Origin: Medakamo hakoo
Taxonomy: Eukaryota > Chlorophyta > Trebouxiophyceae > Coccomyxaceae
Assembly: GCA_026636295.1 (NCBI GenBank)
Contig: CP089463.1
Span: 930,001 to 994,000, forward strand
Direction: 5' to 3'
DNA length: 64,000 nt
Position 1 is the first letter of the stretch. Each line of letters opens with the position of its first letter. The notes under the pieces were generated by a model. That model was given only the letters and a program-made list of their open reading frames with translations. It was not told where the DNA came from and made no database searches. The position numbers and the translations under genes are program-made. Of the stretch, positions 54,357 to 64,000 are shown piece by piece.

Positions 54357-55784
54357 CTACAGCCCCAGGTCCTTGGCGTGCGCGGCCCCGATGCGCAGGT
54401 AGTCCGCGTCCATGTGGTGCAGGCGGATGTAGCCGTCCTCGCCGCCCGTCGCAAACTGCGTGCCGTCCGGCGACCAGGCGACGGCGTTGATGGGGCCGAA
54501 GTGGCCGCGGACGGTGCCGACCTCGTCGGTCAGGACCTTGTGGAAGAAGCGGGACTCGAACTTGCCGGCGCGGGAGGACGTGGTCGTCACCTGCGACGCT
54601 TCCTGGCCGCCGCCCACCAGGACGTGCGGGAAGGTCGGGTGGATGGCCGCGCCGTTGGCATTGGTCCCCGTCTTGTACTCCTTCAGCTCCTTCAGCGTTT
54701 GGGCGTCCACCAGCTTGGCGGTCGTGTCCAGGGAGGACGTGACAAAGTGCGTGCCGTCGGAGGAAAGCTGCAAGTCGGTGATGGAGCCCTTGTGCAGCGG
54801 CGACTCGGCCACGCACTTGCCCGCCTCCACGTCCCACCGGCGGACGATGCCGTCTTCGCCGGCCGTTAACAGGTGGACGTTCCCATCAGTGAACGCCACG
54901 CGGTTGATGCGGCCTTTGAAGCCCGTCAGGGAGGTGACGATGTCTTCAGACGCCTGGTCGGCGCCCGCGACGCGCACGATGTGGATGGCCGGCTCCTTGG
55001 AGAGGAAGGGGTCGGTCGAAATGGCAGCCAAGGCATCGCCCAGCGCGAACGCCACGGCTTTGCAGGGCGCGTCAAAGGACCAGGTGAAGTGGCAGGCGCC
55101 GGTGCGGACGTCCCACAGTTTGGCGGACGAGTCGGCCGACCCCGTCAGGAGCAAGGACGAGTCCAGGGAGACATCACAGGTGGCCACCGCGCCGTTGTGG
55201 CCGATGTAGCTGCCCAGGCGTTTGCCGTCGGCCGTGAACCAGGCGTTGGGGTTGTGGTCCTGTCGGCGGGGTTGGTGGTGGCGGCCGGGCGGCCAGAGGA
55301 AGGGAGAGTGAGTGCAGGTCGAAGGTTGGGAGAGGCCGATCGGGTCGTCGGAAGGACGGGGGGCGTGCGACGCGTCATCGCTCCTTGTCCTCCCCGTCCA
55401 CGCAACCGCGCACCTTGCCGCACGAGAACAGGAGGTCGCCCTCCCGGTTGAACCTAGTGGGATGTGGGAGAGGGCGAGAGGGGGCGCGTGAGTTTCCTGT
55501 TTGTGTGTGGGCGGCGACGCACACTTTTTGTGTTCGGCCGTTCGGGGAGGGCTGGGCGACACTTCCCATCGCCTCGGCCTCGGGACAATGCGAGTAGTGA
55601 TACATGCGTCGGCCGCATCTCCAATGCCCGGCGCTGAGGTGGCGAGTGTCCAAGGCGGCGGCGTCGTTTGCCAAATCGGCTGCAGCGGCACAGTAGCAGC
55701 GACGCTGGGCGGAGGAGCAAACAGCAAAACGCACTTGAGCTGGGTAAGCGGCCGGGAGTGGCCTTTCAACAGGTAGGGCCGCAT
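54357..55784 (-). CDS. EIF3I: Translation initiation factor eIF3 subunit I (WD40)
   Basis: Three exons, 55784-55735, 55453-55414 and 55259-54357 (phases 2, 0), encode 330 aa, the normal length. A seven-blade WD40 propeller that docks on eIF3b. The start MRPYLLKGHSRPLTQLK joins FNREGDLLFSCGK and then DHNPNAWFTADGKRLGSYIGHNGAV, exactly the family order. The end block GKFESRFFHKVLTDEVGTVRG and GGEDGYIRLHHMD is also typical. The second exon is only 40 nt. TG-rich sequence starts 4 nt beyond the stop. It is divergent from the importin gene (312 bp). Identification is secure. Confidence 0.96.
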   Translation of the reverse strand: MRPYLLKGHSRPLTQLKCVLLFAPPPSVAATVPLQPIWQTTPPPWTLATSAPGIGDAADACITTRIVPRPRRWEVSPSPPRTAEHKKCASPPTHKQETHAPPLALSHIPLGSTGRATSCSRAARCAVAWTGRTRSDDASHAPRPSDDPIGLSQPSTCTHSPFLWPPGRHHQPRRQDHNPNAWFTADGKRLGSYIGHNGAVATCDVSLDSSLLLTGSADSSAKLWDVRTGACHFTWSFDAPCKAVAFALGDALAAISTDPFLSKEPAIHIVRVAGADQASEDIVTSLTGFKGRINRVAFTDGNVHLLTAGEDGIVRRWDVEAGKCVAESPLHKGSITDLQLSSDGTHFVTSSLDTTAKLVDAQTLKELKEYKTGTNANGAAIHPTFPHVLVGGGQEASQVTTTSSRAGKFESRFFHKVLTDEVGTVRGHFGPINAVAWSPDGTQFATGGEDGYIRLHHMDADYLRIGAAHAKDLGL

Positions 55785-56096
55785 GACGGCGGCGCGGTGG
55801 GCTGTGTGTGAGAGGGAGCGGCGCACGGGTCGAGTGGCGGCTCCTCTCTCCTCTTCGCGTCTTTGTCAGTCTGGCCTCACAACTGACCTGTGTTAGCTAC
55901 CCACTCTTATTTTTTTTTGTCTCCAGCCGCAGCGGCAAGGGACGCAGGGGGCGTGCCCGCCCGGCCAAGAACCCTCCCCACCCACACACCCACCCCGTCA
56001 GCCGCTCTGCTCAGTCCCCTCATGCCACCCTGCCCCGCCGCCGCCTTCGCAACTCCGCAGAATAGATAGACACACAGTCACAGCAGCAGTACCCAA
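55785..56096. promoter_or_regulatory. Divergent promoter region (eIF3i / importin)
   Basis: This 312 bp contains CT-rich stretches and T10 near 55910 but no gene. The importin leader ends in an AT-rich stretch (near 56061-56070), unlike the rest of the window. Confidence 0.45.
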
Positions 56097-59000
56097 ATGG
56101 ACGCGGCCGCGCTTTTCGGCGCGCTCCAGGCGTCCCTGTCCCACGGCCCCGCCCAACGGGCAGCTGAACATGCGTTGGCTGACCTGGCGACCCGTCCGGG
56201 CTTCTGTTCAGCATTGGTGGTGCGTGGTGGAGGGAATGCTGGCAGCGACGGCAACGAGCGCGCGTGCGCGCCCGCGCCCCCCTGCGCTCCCGACCGCCTC
56301 ACCCCCCCTCCCCCTCCCCCACCCCTTCTCCCCACAGCGCATCGCCGCCGCCCGCGACCCGGCCGCCGGCGTCCCGCACTCGGTCCGCCACCTCGCCTCC
56401 GTCCAGCTGAAAAACACGGTCACCCGTGCGTGGCGGGGCTCCGGCATCGGCGACGACGAAAAGGGCGGGCTGCGCCACTGCCTGGTCGTGCTGCTGCTCG
56501 AAGAGCCCGACCAGGCGGTCGCGCTCCAGGCCGCCCTGGCCCTGGCCCGCGCCGCGCGCGTCGACTGGCCGCGGGCCTGGCCCTCCCTGGTGACTGACCT
56601 GGCGCGCGCGTGCACTGGCGGGGCCGACCTGGCGTCCCGCCGCGCCCGCCTGGGGCTGCACCACGCCCTGCGCGAGCTCGCGGCCAAGCGCTTGGCCCCG
56701 GACCGGGCGGCCTTCGCGGGGCTGGCGGCGCAGCTGCTGCCGTCCCTGTGGCCGGCCTGGTGCGCGGAGACGGCGCGCCTGGTGGACGCGCTGCCGGCCG
56801 CGTTGGCGGCGGCCGACGCCGGGCAGCCGCCGTCGAGCGGCAGCAGCGCCCACCCACCGCCGCCGCCGCCCGACGCCTGGCTGCTCGGCCTCAAGATTTG
56901 CCGGCGCCTGCTGATCGCCGGGTTTGGCTGCGACGGCCCGGACGCCCTGCCCGTGCCCGTGCGCGACGCCCTGTCCACGCTCGTCCAGGCCCTGCAAGCC
57001 GTGTCGGCGGCGCTGGCGGCCGCGCAGGCGTCGACGGGCGCGCCGCCGCCGCCGTCGCCCGGCCGCGCCGCGGCCTGCACCGCCGCCCTCAACTTGCTGA
57101 AGTCTGTGCGCAAGCTGGCCGAGGCGCACCCGTGGGCGTGCCTGGCGTCGGGTGAGATGCCGGACGCCATGCGCGTGTGTGGGAGTCTGCTTGCGGGCGG
57201 GACCGCCTTCGCCGGCGTGGTGCCGCCGGCGCGGTCGCCCAGCGCGGATGGTGGCAGCTCGCGCGGCGGCACCCCGCAACCGCCCTCCCCCTCCTGGCCC
57301 GCCGCCGCCGCGGCCGCGGCGCGGACGTCGACCGCGCTGGCCACACAAGCCATGGTGGCTGTGAAGACGGCACTGGATGCCCTGGATGAAGCAGCTCCCG
57401 GCGCGCTGGCTGGCAGCGGCGGCGGCACCGGCGGCGTGGGCGCCCGCGCCCCCCCCCCTGGCCGGGGCGGGACCCCCCGCCTGGCCGGCCTGCGGTCCGC
57501 CGTCGCCCCACAAGCGTCCGCCCTGGCGTCCACGCTCCTGGGCCCTGACGGCGGCGGTCTCCGCTCCCTGGTCGATGTTCTCATCGACCGGCACCTACCG
57601 CTGACCGCGGCGGACTGCGAAGATTGGGCGGCCGATCCGGAGGAGTGGGCAGTCGGCGCGGCCGCCGCGTCGGCCGCATGGCGGGACACCCCGCGCGGCG
57701 CGGCCGAAGTTCTGATCACCGCAGCCGTCAAGGCCGCGCCCGACGCGTTGGGCCCCGCCCTTGTGCACCGCCTGCGGGCAGCATGTGTGGCCTGCCCTGC
57801 CGGCCAAGCGCGTGCGGTCGCCGCTCGTGGCGGCGGCGGCGGCGGCGGCGGACCGCATGCCCGCGCCCTGCCCCCGCCCGTCCTCGCCCGGGAAGCCGCT
57901 GCGGCCGCCGCGTGCGTCGCAGCCTACGACTTGCACGACGCCTTCCCGCCCGCCGCCGTCTCGGCCTGGGTGTGGTCCGAGCTGCTGCCCGACCTGGCCG
58001 AGTACGTGGCCGGTGCTCCGCCGCCGCGCTGCTCGAGCGGCCTGCCCGACCCGGCGGCCCCGCTCGCCCGCCGCGCCGCCCTGGCGCTGGCCGCCTTTGT
58101 CTCCTCCCTGTCCCGGGAGGACCGGGCGCTGGCGTACGGTGCCTTGGCCCAGGCGCTGTCGGGCCCCGACGCGGCCGTCTCACTCGCGGCCGTCTACGCC
58201 CTGCGCACGCTCGTCGACGATTGGGGGTTTGAGGAAGCCGATTTCGCGCCGCACGCCCCGTCCGTCATCGCCGGGCTGGGCGGCCTGTTGGGCGCGTCCG
58301 GCGGCGTGGCACCCGCGTCCCCCGCCCCCGCCACCCTCGCGGACCTGGACTCGCAAGGACAGGCCGCGGCGGCGCTGCACTTGGTCATTGACCGCCTGGC
58401 CGGGGGTGCGGCCTGCGATGGTTGCGGCGACGCGGCCGCCGCCCTGGCCGCGTGCGTCCCGCCCGTCCTGGCCGTGCTGCCGCTCCTCTGGGCGGGGCCA
58501 GACGGCCGGGGCGGCCGGCCGGCGGGCGCGGGCGCCACCCCGCTCCTCCGCCTGCAAGCCCTCGGCACCGCGGCCCGCCTGGTCAACGCGCTGGGCGCCG
58601 ACTACTTCACGCGCGCCGACCCGGGCGCGGCGGGCGCCTGGCCCGTGGCGGGCGGGGGGCGCGCGGGCGGAGGCGTCCTCCTGCCCATGTTGGCGGCGGC
58701 GCTGGACCCGGCCGACCCGGAGGCGGCCGCGCTGGCGCCCGACGCGCTCGCTCTCCTGGTGTCGGCCCTGCGCAACGTGCCAACCGGCGCCGCCTGCCCG
58801 GGCCTCGTCTCCCTCTTGTCGGCGGCCCTCGCCCTCGGCTCAGCGTCCACCGACGCCGCGCCCGCCGCGCTGGCGGCCGTTGCGTCGGCCGCCCTCCTCG
58901 CGCCCACGGCCGTCGCGTCCCCTCCCATCGCCGGCGCGCTCGCCTCCCTTTTCACGTCGCTGGCGTCGGGGCTCAACGCGCGCGGCTGCGCTATCCTCTA

Positions 59001-59781
59001 CGCAGCCGCCGACGCGGTTGCGGCCGCGTGCCCGCCCGCCGCCGGGTGGCCCATCCTCCGCGGCTTGGCTGTGCACGCGGCCGCCGCCCTGATCGCCCGT
59101 CCGTGCGACGTTGACGCCACGGTCGGCGGGTCCATGGCCGCGCTCCTCGCCCGCCTTGCCGTGCGCTCGCCCTCTGGCGCGGCCGAGGTGGCAGCGGACG
59201 CGGCAGCCTCCTCACCCGAAGCGGCCGCCGGTGTTGCGGCCCTCCCGCCCGGGTCGCACCCCGTCGCCGGCCTGGCGGCCGCCTTGGCCGACAGGTACGA
59301 CTCCCTGCCCGCGTCCGGGTCGCGCCGGCTAGTCGCGCACGCGCTGTGTGCCCTGCTGAGCTCCGGCGCGCCCGGCGTCGCGGCCCAACTGCCCGGCCTG
59401 GCTGCGAGTGTGACGGCCGCGGCGGCGGAGGAGGAGGGCACAGCGGGCGGTGCGACCCTCGCCCCCGGCGGAGCGTCGACGGACCGGTTTTTGTTCGACG
59501 CCCTCGCCTCAGCTCTAGTTGCGGGCGGCGATGGCGCCGCGGCCGAGTGGGCGGCCTTGGACGACTCGTCCGACGCGGCGCCGGAGAGCGAGCGGCGGGC
59601 GGCGCTGCGGGCGAGCGCGCCGACGGCGGGAAGGCGGGTCGGAGACGCGCTCCGTGCGGCGGCGGCGGCAGCTTCAGCGGGTCCGGACGCTGCCGCGTTC
59701 GCAGCCGCGGCTGGAGCGCTGGATGCGGCCGTCGCGGCGGCCATGAACGCTACCATGCAGCAGGGCGGCCGGCGGGGATGA
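56097..59781 (+). CDS. Importin-beta family nuclear transport receptor (importin-11-like)
   Basis: Two exons, 56097-56219 and 56338-59781 (phase 0), encode 1188 aa. The N-terminal importin-beta domain shows AAEHALADLATRPGFCSALV, then SVRHLASVQLKNTVTRAWRG, the usual Ran-binding start of karyopherins. The rest is a long series of Ala/Leu-rich HEAT-like helices without other domains. RPGFCSAL and DWPRAWPSLVTDLA recall importin-11, so I suggest that subfamily, but importin-9 or another member cannot be excluded by eye. Length is somewhat above importin-11 (about 975 aa) because of Gly/Pro/Ala linkers. It is followed in tandem by the EEP nuclease. Confidence 0.83.
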
Positions 59782-60023
59782 GATGAGATGGTGCGCGGTG
59801 AGAGCGAGGGTGGTAGCGAAGAGACACGCGCACGCACACAGAGTGCAAACCAAAAACGAAGATGATGCAAGCTCCCAGCCGCCCGTGACCTTTGTCTTGC
59901 TGTGCCCGCTTGTGTCCAGCTTGTACGCTGGGCAGGAGGCAGTCGTGGGGCTGCCGGGCGCGCACGGCACCGGTGGTGTCAGCGTTTGCTGCGGAGGCAT
60001 TCGTTTTTTTCGCTCTCCCTTTC

Positions 60024-61370
60024 ATGCTTGTCCGCACCGCCCGCGCGGCCGGTCCACGCACGCTCGGCACCCCACTTTCCTTGCAGACAGTGGCCAGGCG
60101 AACGGGCTTCCTGGTGGCAAAGCCGCCAGCCAATCGGCCCTTGTCGTCCATCCGCCGACCCACGCTTTTCAGTGCCGGCACTGACCGACCTGCGACCATG
60201 GCCCCCGCGGCCCTGCGCCGGTCCGCCTACGAGCCCGTTCCCGCACCGTCCGACTCCTCCGCACAACAACACACCCTGACCCTCCTGTCGTGGAACGTGC
60301 TGGCCGACGGCCTCGCCCAAACCGGCCGGTGGGCGCACTGTCCGCCGCACCTGCTGGGGTGGGCCGCGCGCGCGCCGGCGCTGCTGGCCGAAGTCGACGC
60401 CGCGGCCGCCGACGTGGTGTGCCTGCAAGAGTGCAACCATTTCGCCGACTTTTGGTGTGGCGAAATGAAGGACCGCGGCTACGACGGCGCGTTTTGGGCC
60501 AAGCCTGGCTCGCCCGCCGCCCGGGCGGGCGCGCCGCCGGACGGGTGCGCCATCTTTTGGCGGGCCGGCCGGTTCACCGCGACCGCCATCTGCGGCGAAC
60601 CCTTCAACGCGCGGTGTGCCGCGCCTGGCACCAAGACGCGGGAGGATGGCGGTCCGCCCTCCGACACGGGCGCGACGGACGAAGAAGCGAACGGTGGTGG
60701 CCGGGCGGCGCCCTCGTCGTCCGCCACGGCCAGCGGCGACGCGCTGCCGGCGCCCACCCCGCCCCGCGGCGTGCAGGGCTGCCTGGTCGTCACGCTCGAC
60801 GACGCCCTGTCCGGCCGCGCCGTCGTGGTCGCTTGCACGCACCTCAAAGCCAAGAGCGGGGAGGAAGAGGAGGCGGTTCGCGGGCGCCAGGCGGCCGAGG
60901 CCGTGGCGCGCCTGCGCGAGGCGGCGGCCGCCGTGTCTGCCGTGGCGGTGCCGGCCGCGGCGGACGCGCCGCGCCCCCCGCCCCCGCCCGTCATGCTTCT
61001 GGCCGGCGATTTCAATGCCGGGCCGGCCTCGCCTGCCGCGGCCGCGCCACTGTCTGCCGGGCTGGCGTCCGTGTGGGAGGTGGGGGAGGGGGGTGGCACG
61101 CTGGCCCCCACGAAGTGGGAATGGTCGACATATAAGTGGCGCACCGCCGGCGTGGGTGGCACGGCCGCCGCCTCCGCCGGCGAGCACGACGGCGCGGACG
61201 CCGCCACCCCTCCCAAAGCCTCGCGCGGCCTCGTCGACCACGTCTTCTACCGGGGCGCCGTGCTGGCGGCGCGGTGGCCGCCGCTGGACGAGGGCGCGGC
61301 GACGGACGGCCTGCCGTGCGCCGGCTACCCCAGCGACCACGTGGCCGTGGCGGCGGTCTTTAGAGTGTGA
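60024..61370 (+). CDS. Endonuclease/exonuclease/phosphatase (nocturnin/CCR4-like) protein
   Basis: A single exon of 448 aa from the Met at 60024. The N-terminal about 60 residues (MLVRTARAAGPRTLGTPL) look like a mitochondrial or plastid presequence. A start at 60198 (MAPAALRRSAYEP) would give a cytosolic form. The EEP fold is complete: LLSWNVLADGLA, DVVCLQECNHFADFW (Mg-binding Glu), VVVACTHLKAK, MLLAGDFNAGP, and YPSDHVAVAAVF (catalytic His), with LVDHVFYRG before it. This is the nocturnin/angel/CCR4 group, acting on poly(A) RNA or on NADP(H). Which substrate applies is not determinable. A Gly/Ser-rich insert lies near 210-245. It is tandem between the importin and bHLH genes. Confidence 0.88.
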   Translation: MLVRTARAAGPRTLGTPLSLQTVARRTGFLVAKPPANRPLSSIRRPTLFSAGTDRPATMAPAALRRSAYEPVPAPSDSSAQQHTLTLLSWNVLADGLAQTGRWAHCPPHLLGWAARAPALLAEVDAAAADVVCLQECNHFADFWCGEMKDRGYDGAFWAKPGSPAARAGAPPDGCAIFWRAGRFTATAICGEPFNARCAAPGTKTREDGGPPSDTGATDEEANGGGRAAPSSSATASGDALPAPTPPRGVQGCLVVTLDDALSGRAVVVACTHLKAKSGEEEEAVRGRQAAEAVARLREAAAAVSAVAVPAAADAPRPPPPPVMLLAGDFNAGPASPAAAAPLSAGLASVWEVGEGGGTLAPTKWEWSTYKWRTAGVGGTAAASAGEHDGADAATPPKASRGLVDHVFYRGAVLAARWPPLDEGAATDGLPCAGYPSDHVAVAAVFRV

Positions 61371-61393
61371 ACACATTGGCGTGGTGGAGGGAG

Positions 61394-61478
<85 letters not shown>

Positions 61479-61713
61479 GTTTCTGTTTGTGGGCTAGCCT
61501 GGCTTTTTTTTTTCATTGTGTAGCCGGGGACGGGACGCGTGTGTGGTGGAGGAGTGGGTGGTAGGGATGGGGTCAGGGGGCGTGATGGTGCAGTGCGGGC
61601 CCGGGCTTGTGTGCGGTAAAACAGGGCTTGTGCGAGTCACCGGCCACTTTTTCGTTTTTTTTAGGGCGCGGAAAAAGGGCCGCCACACGCCCGCCCTCGG
61701 CACCCCTCCAGCC
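61371..61713. other. Spacer between EEP nuclease and bHLH genes
   Basis: This 343 bp contains a 78-nt GT repeat and a T10 run, then GC-rich sequence up to the bHLH start. It serves as the 3' UTR of one gene and promoter of the next. No additional gene is seen. Confidence 0.6.
61397..61474 (+). repeat. (GT)39 microsatellite
   Basis: Seventy-eight nt of perfect GT begin 27 nt after the EEP nuclease stop, in the sense orientation. It is the longest dinucleotide repeat in the window and a potential Z-DNA former. Confidence 0.95.
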
Positions 61714-63168
61714 ATGGCCACGCAAGACCTGGCCGCAGCGCTGTCCGCCCTGGCGGCGGCCGGCGCCGGCGGCGGCGGCGGCGACGGCGGCCCTGTGGCA
61801 GGCACCGCTGCTGTCGCCGCAGGCCCGCCGTCGCTGACGACGGCCGCGCCGGCGGCCGGACCGACTGCGCCGCCGCTCAACCTGTTTGCCCAGCTGGCCG
61901 CATACTCAGGCTTGCTGCAACAGGTGGCGGGAGGCGTGGCCGCGCCCGGGCTGGCGCCCGCACCGCCTCCAACAACCGGTGCGACGGCTCCGCCGCCGGC
62001 GTCACGCATGCAGCCGCTGCCCACCGCCCGCCCGCCCGCCGCGCCCGCCATCTCTGGCGAGTCCGGCGGCAATCGGACGACGTCCTCGGCGTACGCCTCC
62101 CGCCACCAGGCGGCCGAGCAGCGGCGGCGCAACCGGATCAACGAACGGTGAGAAGGGAAGGGAAGAGCTGCGGTGCAGGACCGCGCGGACTCTGCGCGTC
62201 GGCAGCGGGACGACGGCAGCCCTGAGTTTGGACGACGGCCCGGTGCGCGGCCCCCGCATCCAGCAATCTCAGTGGCAGGCGGTGATATCTGGCCTCCTGC
62301 CCAGATTGGGTGTGGGTTGTCGCGGTGCCCACAAGCCTGTTCGCCGATGCGTTTATTTTTTTGCCGGCGGCGAACAAAAAAACACGGTCAGACCCTCACA
62401 CCCCCCCTCCTCCCTCCATCACGCCACCACCACTCTACCCACAGCCTGGACCGCCTGCGCGCCCTGGTCCCGGGCCCGCCGGGCGAACGCCCTAACACGG
62501 CCGCATTCCTGGAGAGGTGCGCGGACCACATCCTGGCCCTGCGCGCCCGCGTGCGGGCGCTGGAAGAAGCGGCGGGCGTGCCGCCCTCGCTGCCGCCGCC
62601 GCCAGCCCTGCCACCGTTGACGGGCACGCTCATCGGCGCGGGCGCCACGCCGTCGACCGCCGGGACGGTGCAGGCACAACCACGGCCGACCGTGGCGTCC
62701 GGCCTGTCGGCACTGGTGGCGGCGGCGGGCGCGGCGGCGAGCAGTGGCGGGCCGCCACCGCCCACGCCACCCGCCGCGCTGCCGGCCATCTCCGCAGACG
62801 CGCTGCAGGCCGCCGCCCTTGCGATCATGCAGGCGGCGGCGGCGGCGCAGGCGCAGCAGCATCTGCAGGCGGCGGTGGCGGCGCCGGCGCCACCGCCCCC
62901 ACCCGGTGCACCCGCTGCGCCCGCCGCCGCTGCCGCGGGCGTGTCTGTGCCGCTCGCGGTGCGCCCGCCCTCGCCAGCGCCGCCGCCCGTGCTGCTGGGA
63001 GCAGCCGCCGCGCCGCCGCCGCCGCTGCCTCCACCAAAGGCCGCGTCGACCAAGGCTCCCTCTCCAGCCGCACCTGAGACCGGCGACGCGTCCCCAGACA
63101 CGGGGACGCGGGAGGAGGGCGTGCTGCCCGCCAAGCGGCCACGCCGTGCCGCCTCGGGCCACGCGTGA
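61714..63168 (+). CDS. bHLH transcription factor
   Basis: Two exons, 61714-62147 and 62445-63168 (phase 2), encode 385 aa. The basic region and helix 1 are SRHQAAEQRRRNRINERLDR, with His5-Glu9-Arg13 as in E-box/G-box binders. The intron falls exactly at the end of this segment. Helix 2 is TAAFLERCADHILALRARVRALEEA. Both flanks are Ala/Pro/Gly-rich low complexity and give no further family signal. The C-terminus ends in a basic patch (PAKRPRRAASGHA) that may be a nuclear signal. The target genes cannot be inferred from the context. It is convergent with RPN2. Confidence 0.92.
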
Positions 63169-63626
63169 CACCCCTCTGCCCCTCCCCCCCTTTTTTTTAG
63201 ACCGCTAACCTCCCCTCCCGAAGAATAGAAGCCCGCTGGGGTGGTCCATGGCGCGCACGCGTGCGTGCGGCCGTGAGGTGCCCTAGGCCCCTTCCTCCCC
63301 CCTTCCCCCCTCTCGCTTTTGAAGTCTTTTCATGTCGACGCTTTTTCCCCATCCTTTTTCTTGTGCTCAGCACACCCACGGCTGGCCGGGCCGTCTGCCT
63401 CTCTTTCCTCCCGGTTGCAGCCGGTTGTGTGGCGTCCCCCGTGTGAAGCCTGGTGTGCGTGCGCGCGACTCGAAGCCCCTGTTGTTGTGTTTCCTCTCAC
63501 TTGCACACACCCGCACTCCGTCTCCTCTGGATCCCTCCCTGCTCGCCATGCCACATGCCTCCCTCCCATCTCTCTTTCACTCCAGCCACCCACTCTCTCT
63601 CTCTCTCTCTTTTTGCCCGTCGGTCC
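63169..63626. other. Convergent spacer between bHLH and RPN2
   Basis: This 458 bp contains no ORF with family character. It has T8 near 63190 and a CT-rich block (63550-63612, ending in (CT)n), which in the RPN2 sense is GA-rich 3' UTR. No TGTAA is seen on either strand. Confidence 0.55.
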
Positions 63627-64000
63627 TCACTCCGTCGCCATGTCGATGGCCGGCGGCGGCGCCGGCTCCTCCGCCAGCTCACCGCCCGACGCGCCCGGCG
63701 GCGCGTCGCCGGCGGGCGCGTCTCCGGGCAGGGCCCACTCGATCGCCTCGCCCGGCGACCGGTCGCGCAGCACGACCACGCCAGTCACCCGCTCCTTGCG
63801 CCCGGGCACGCCCGACCCGACGGCCGGGACCCAGCGCGAGGCCTTGTCGTACCGGATGAAGCGGGCTTGGCCGGGCGCGACGCGGCACGGGTTGTCCAGC
63901 TTGTACGACGTGGGCTCGGACGGCGGGGGGGCCGCGCCCTCGCCGCCGCCGCCGGCGCCGCCCTGCGCCTCCGCCTCAGTGCCCTTTTTCGCGTCGTCCG
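63627..64000 (-). CDS. RPN2: 26S proteasome regulatory subunit RPN2 (PSMD1), C-terminal part
   Basis: Only the last 123 residues are in the window; the gene continues past the right edge. RPN2 is the scaffold subunit of the proteasome base. The visible end matches the plant C-terminus: SYKLDNPCRVAPGQARFIRY, then DKASRWVPAVG, VTGVVVLRDRSPGEAIEWAL and a Pro/Ala-rich tail ending AIDMATE. In land plants the same stretch reads NPARVVPAQEKYIKF, so the identity is clear despite the short piece. The Gly/Ala-rich linker before it (GGAGGGGEGAAPPPSE) is typical of low-complexity inserts in this genome. Confidence 0.9.
   Translation of the reverse strand, partial: DDAKKGTEAEAQGGAGGGGEGAAPPPSEPTSYKLDNPCRVAPGQARFIRYDKASRWVPAVGSGVPGRKERVTGVVVLRDRSPGEAIEWALPGDAPAGDAPPGASGGELAEEPAPPPAIDMATE

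Noticed and set aside
61397-61474. Telomeric or satellite repeat
   Set aside because: The unit is plain GT, not a telomere-type repeat such as TTTAGGG, and it lies between two tandem genes.
60024-63168. Circadian module (nocturnin-like nuclease next to a bHLH factor)
   Set aside because: Both families are broad. Nothing in the sequences or spacer ties them to a clock, and adjacency alone is weak evidence.

Overview
The window is a piece of nuclear genome from a GC-rich unicellular eukaryote, almost certainly a green alga (Chlorophyta). The gene set is of the plant lineage: a vacuolar sorting receptor with a plant-type cytosolic tail, SDP1-type lipase, phytol/farnesol kinase, plastid PII, PDF1B-type deformylase, plant-type cystathionine beta-lyase, a TOM9-like TOM22, MYB3R, and a PHLOEM PROTEIN 2-LIKE A10 relative. 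Candidate UGUAA poly(A) signals also fit. I cannot name the species. A trebouxiophyte or a small compact chlorophyte is most likely.

The locus is very compact: 36 protein genes in 64 kb, with mostly 70-300 bp between them. I could place 44 introns, all GT-AG, nearly all near the 5' ends of genes (23 phase 0, 5 phase 1, 16 phase 2). Exon joins were worked out by hand from splice sites, phase and protein-family continuity. Genes alternate strand almost strictly, giving 13 divergent pairs, 14 convergent pairs and only 8 tandem neighbours. I saw no transposon, viral element, rRNA, tRNA or CRISPR array, although tRNAs are easy to miss by eye.

Layout. 0.3-3.5 kb: GTP cyclohydrolase II (+) and phytol kinase-like (-). 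3.8-7.3 kb: GDP-mannose 4,6-dehydratase (+) and GDP-L-fucose synthase (-), the two consecutive enzymes of GDP-fucose synthesis, tail to tail. 7.4-11.5 kb: DUF2358-SOUL protein, atypical RhoGAP, SURP splicing factor. 11.7-18.6 kb: vacuolar sorting receptor, SDP1-like lipase, TOM22, SDHAF3. 18.7-25.1 kb: MSH2, TRM11-like tRNA methyltransferase, glutaredoxin-like protein. 25.2-32.3 kb: secreted Cys-rich PAN-like protein, PII, peptide deformylase, a TPR-SGNH fusion, prolyl 4-hydroxylase. 32.4-42.8 kb: plastid NAD(P)-binding protein, small helical unknown, cystathionine beta-lyase, serine palmitoyltransferase LCB2, TMEM14/FAX-like, large membrane unknown, LCMT1. 43.0-54.2 kb: MYB3R, UDP-glucose pyrophosphorylase, YIF1, PP2-A10-like, HBS1-like GTPase. 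54.4-64 kb: eIF3i, importin-11-like, EEP nuclease, bHLH factor, and the 3' end of proteasome subunit RPN2 cut by the window edge.

Most genes are unrelated housekeeping functions. The clearest functional grouping is the GDP-fucose pair, with UDP-glucose pyrophosphorylase, prolyl hydroxylase and the SGNH protein as further possible contributors to cell-surface glycans and glycoproteins. The most unusual observation is structural. Many introns carry complementary sequence arms next to their two splice sites, so that the pre-mRNA could fold to bring the sites together.
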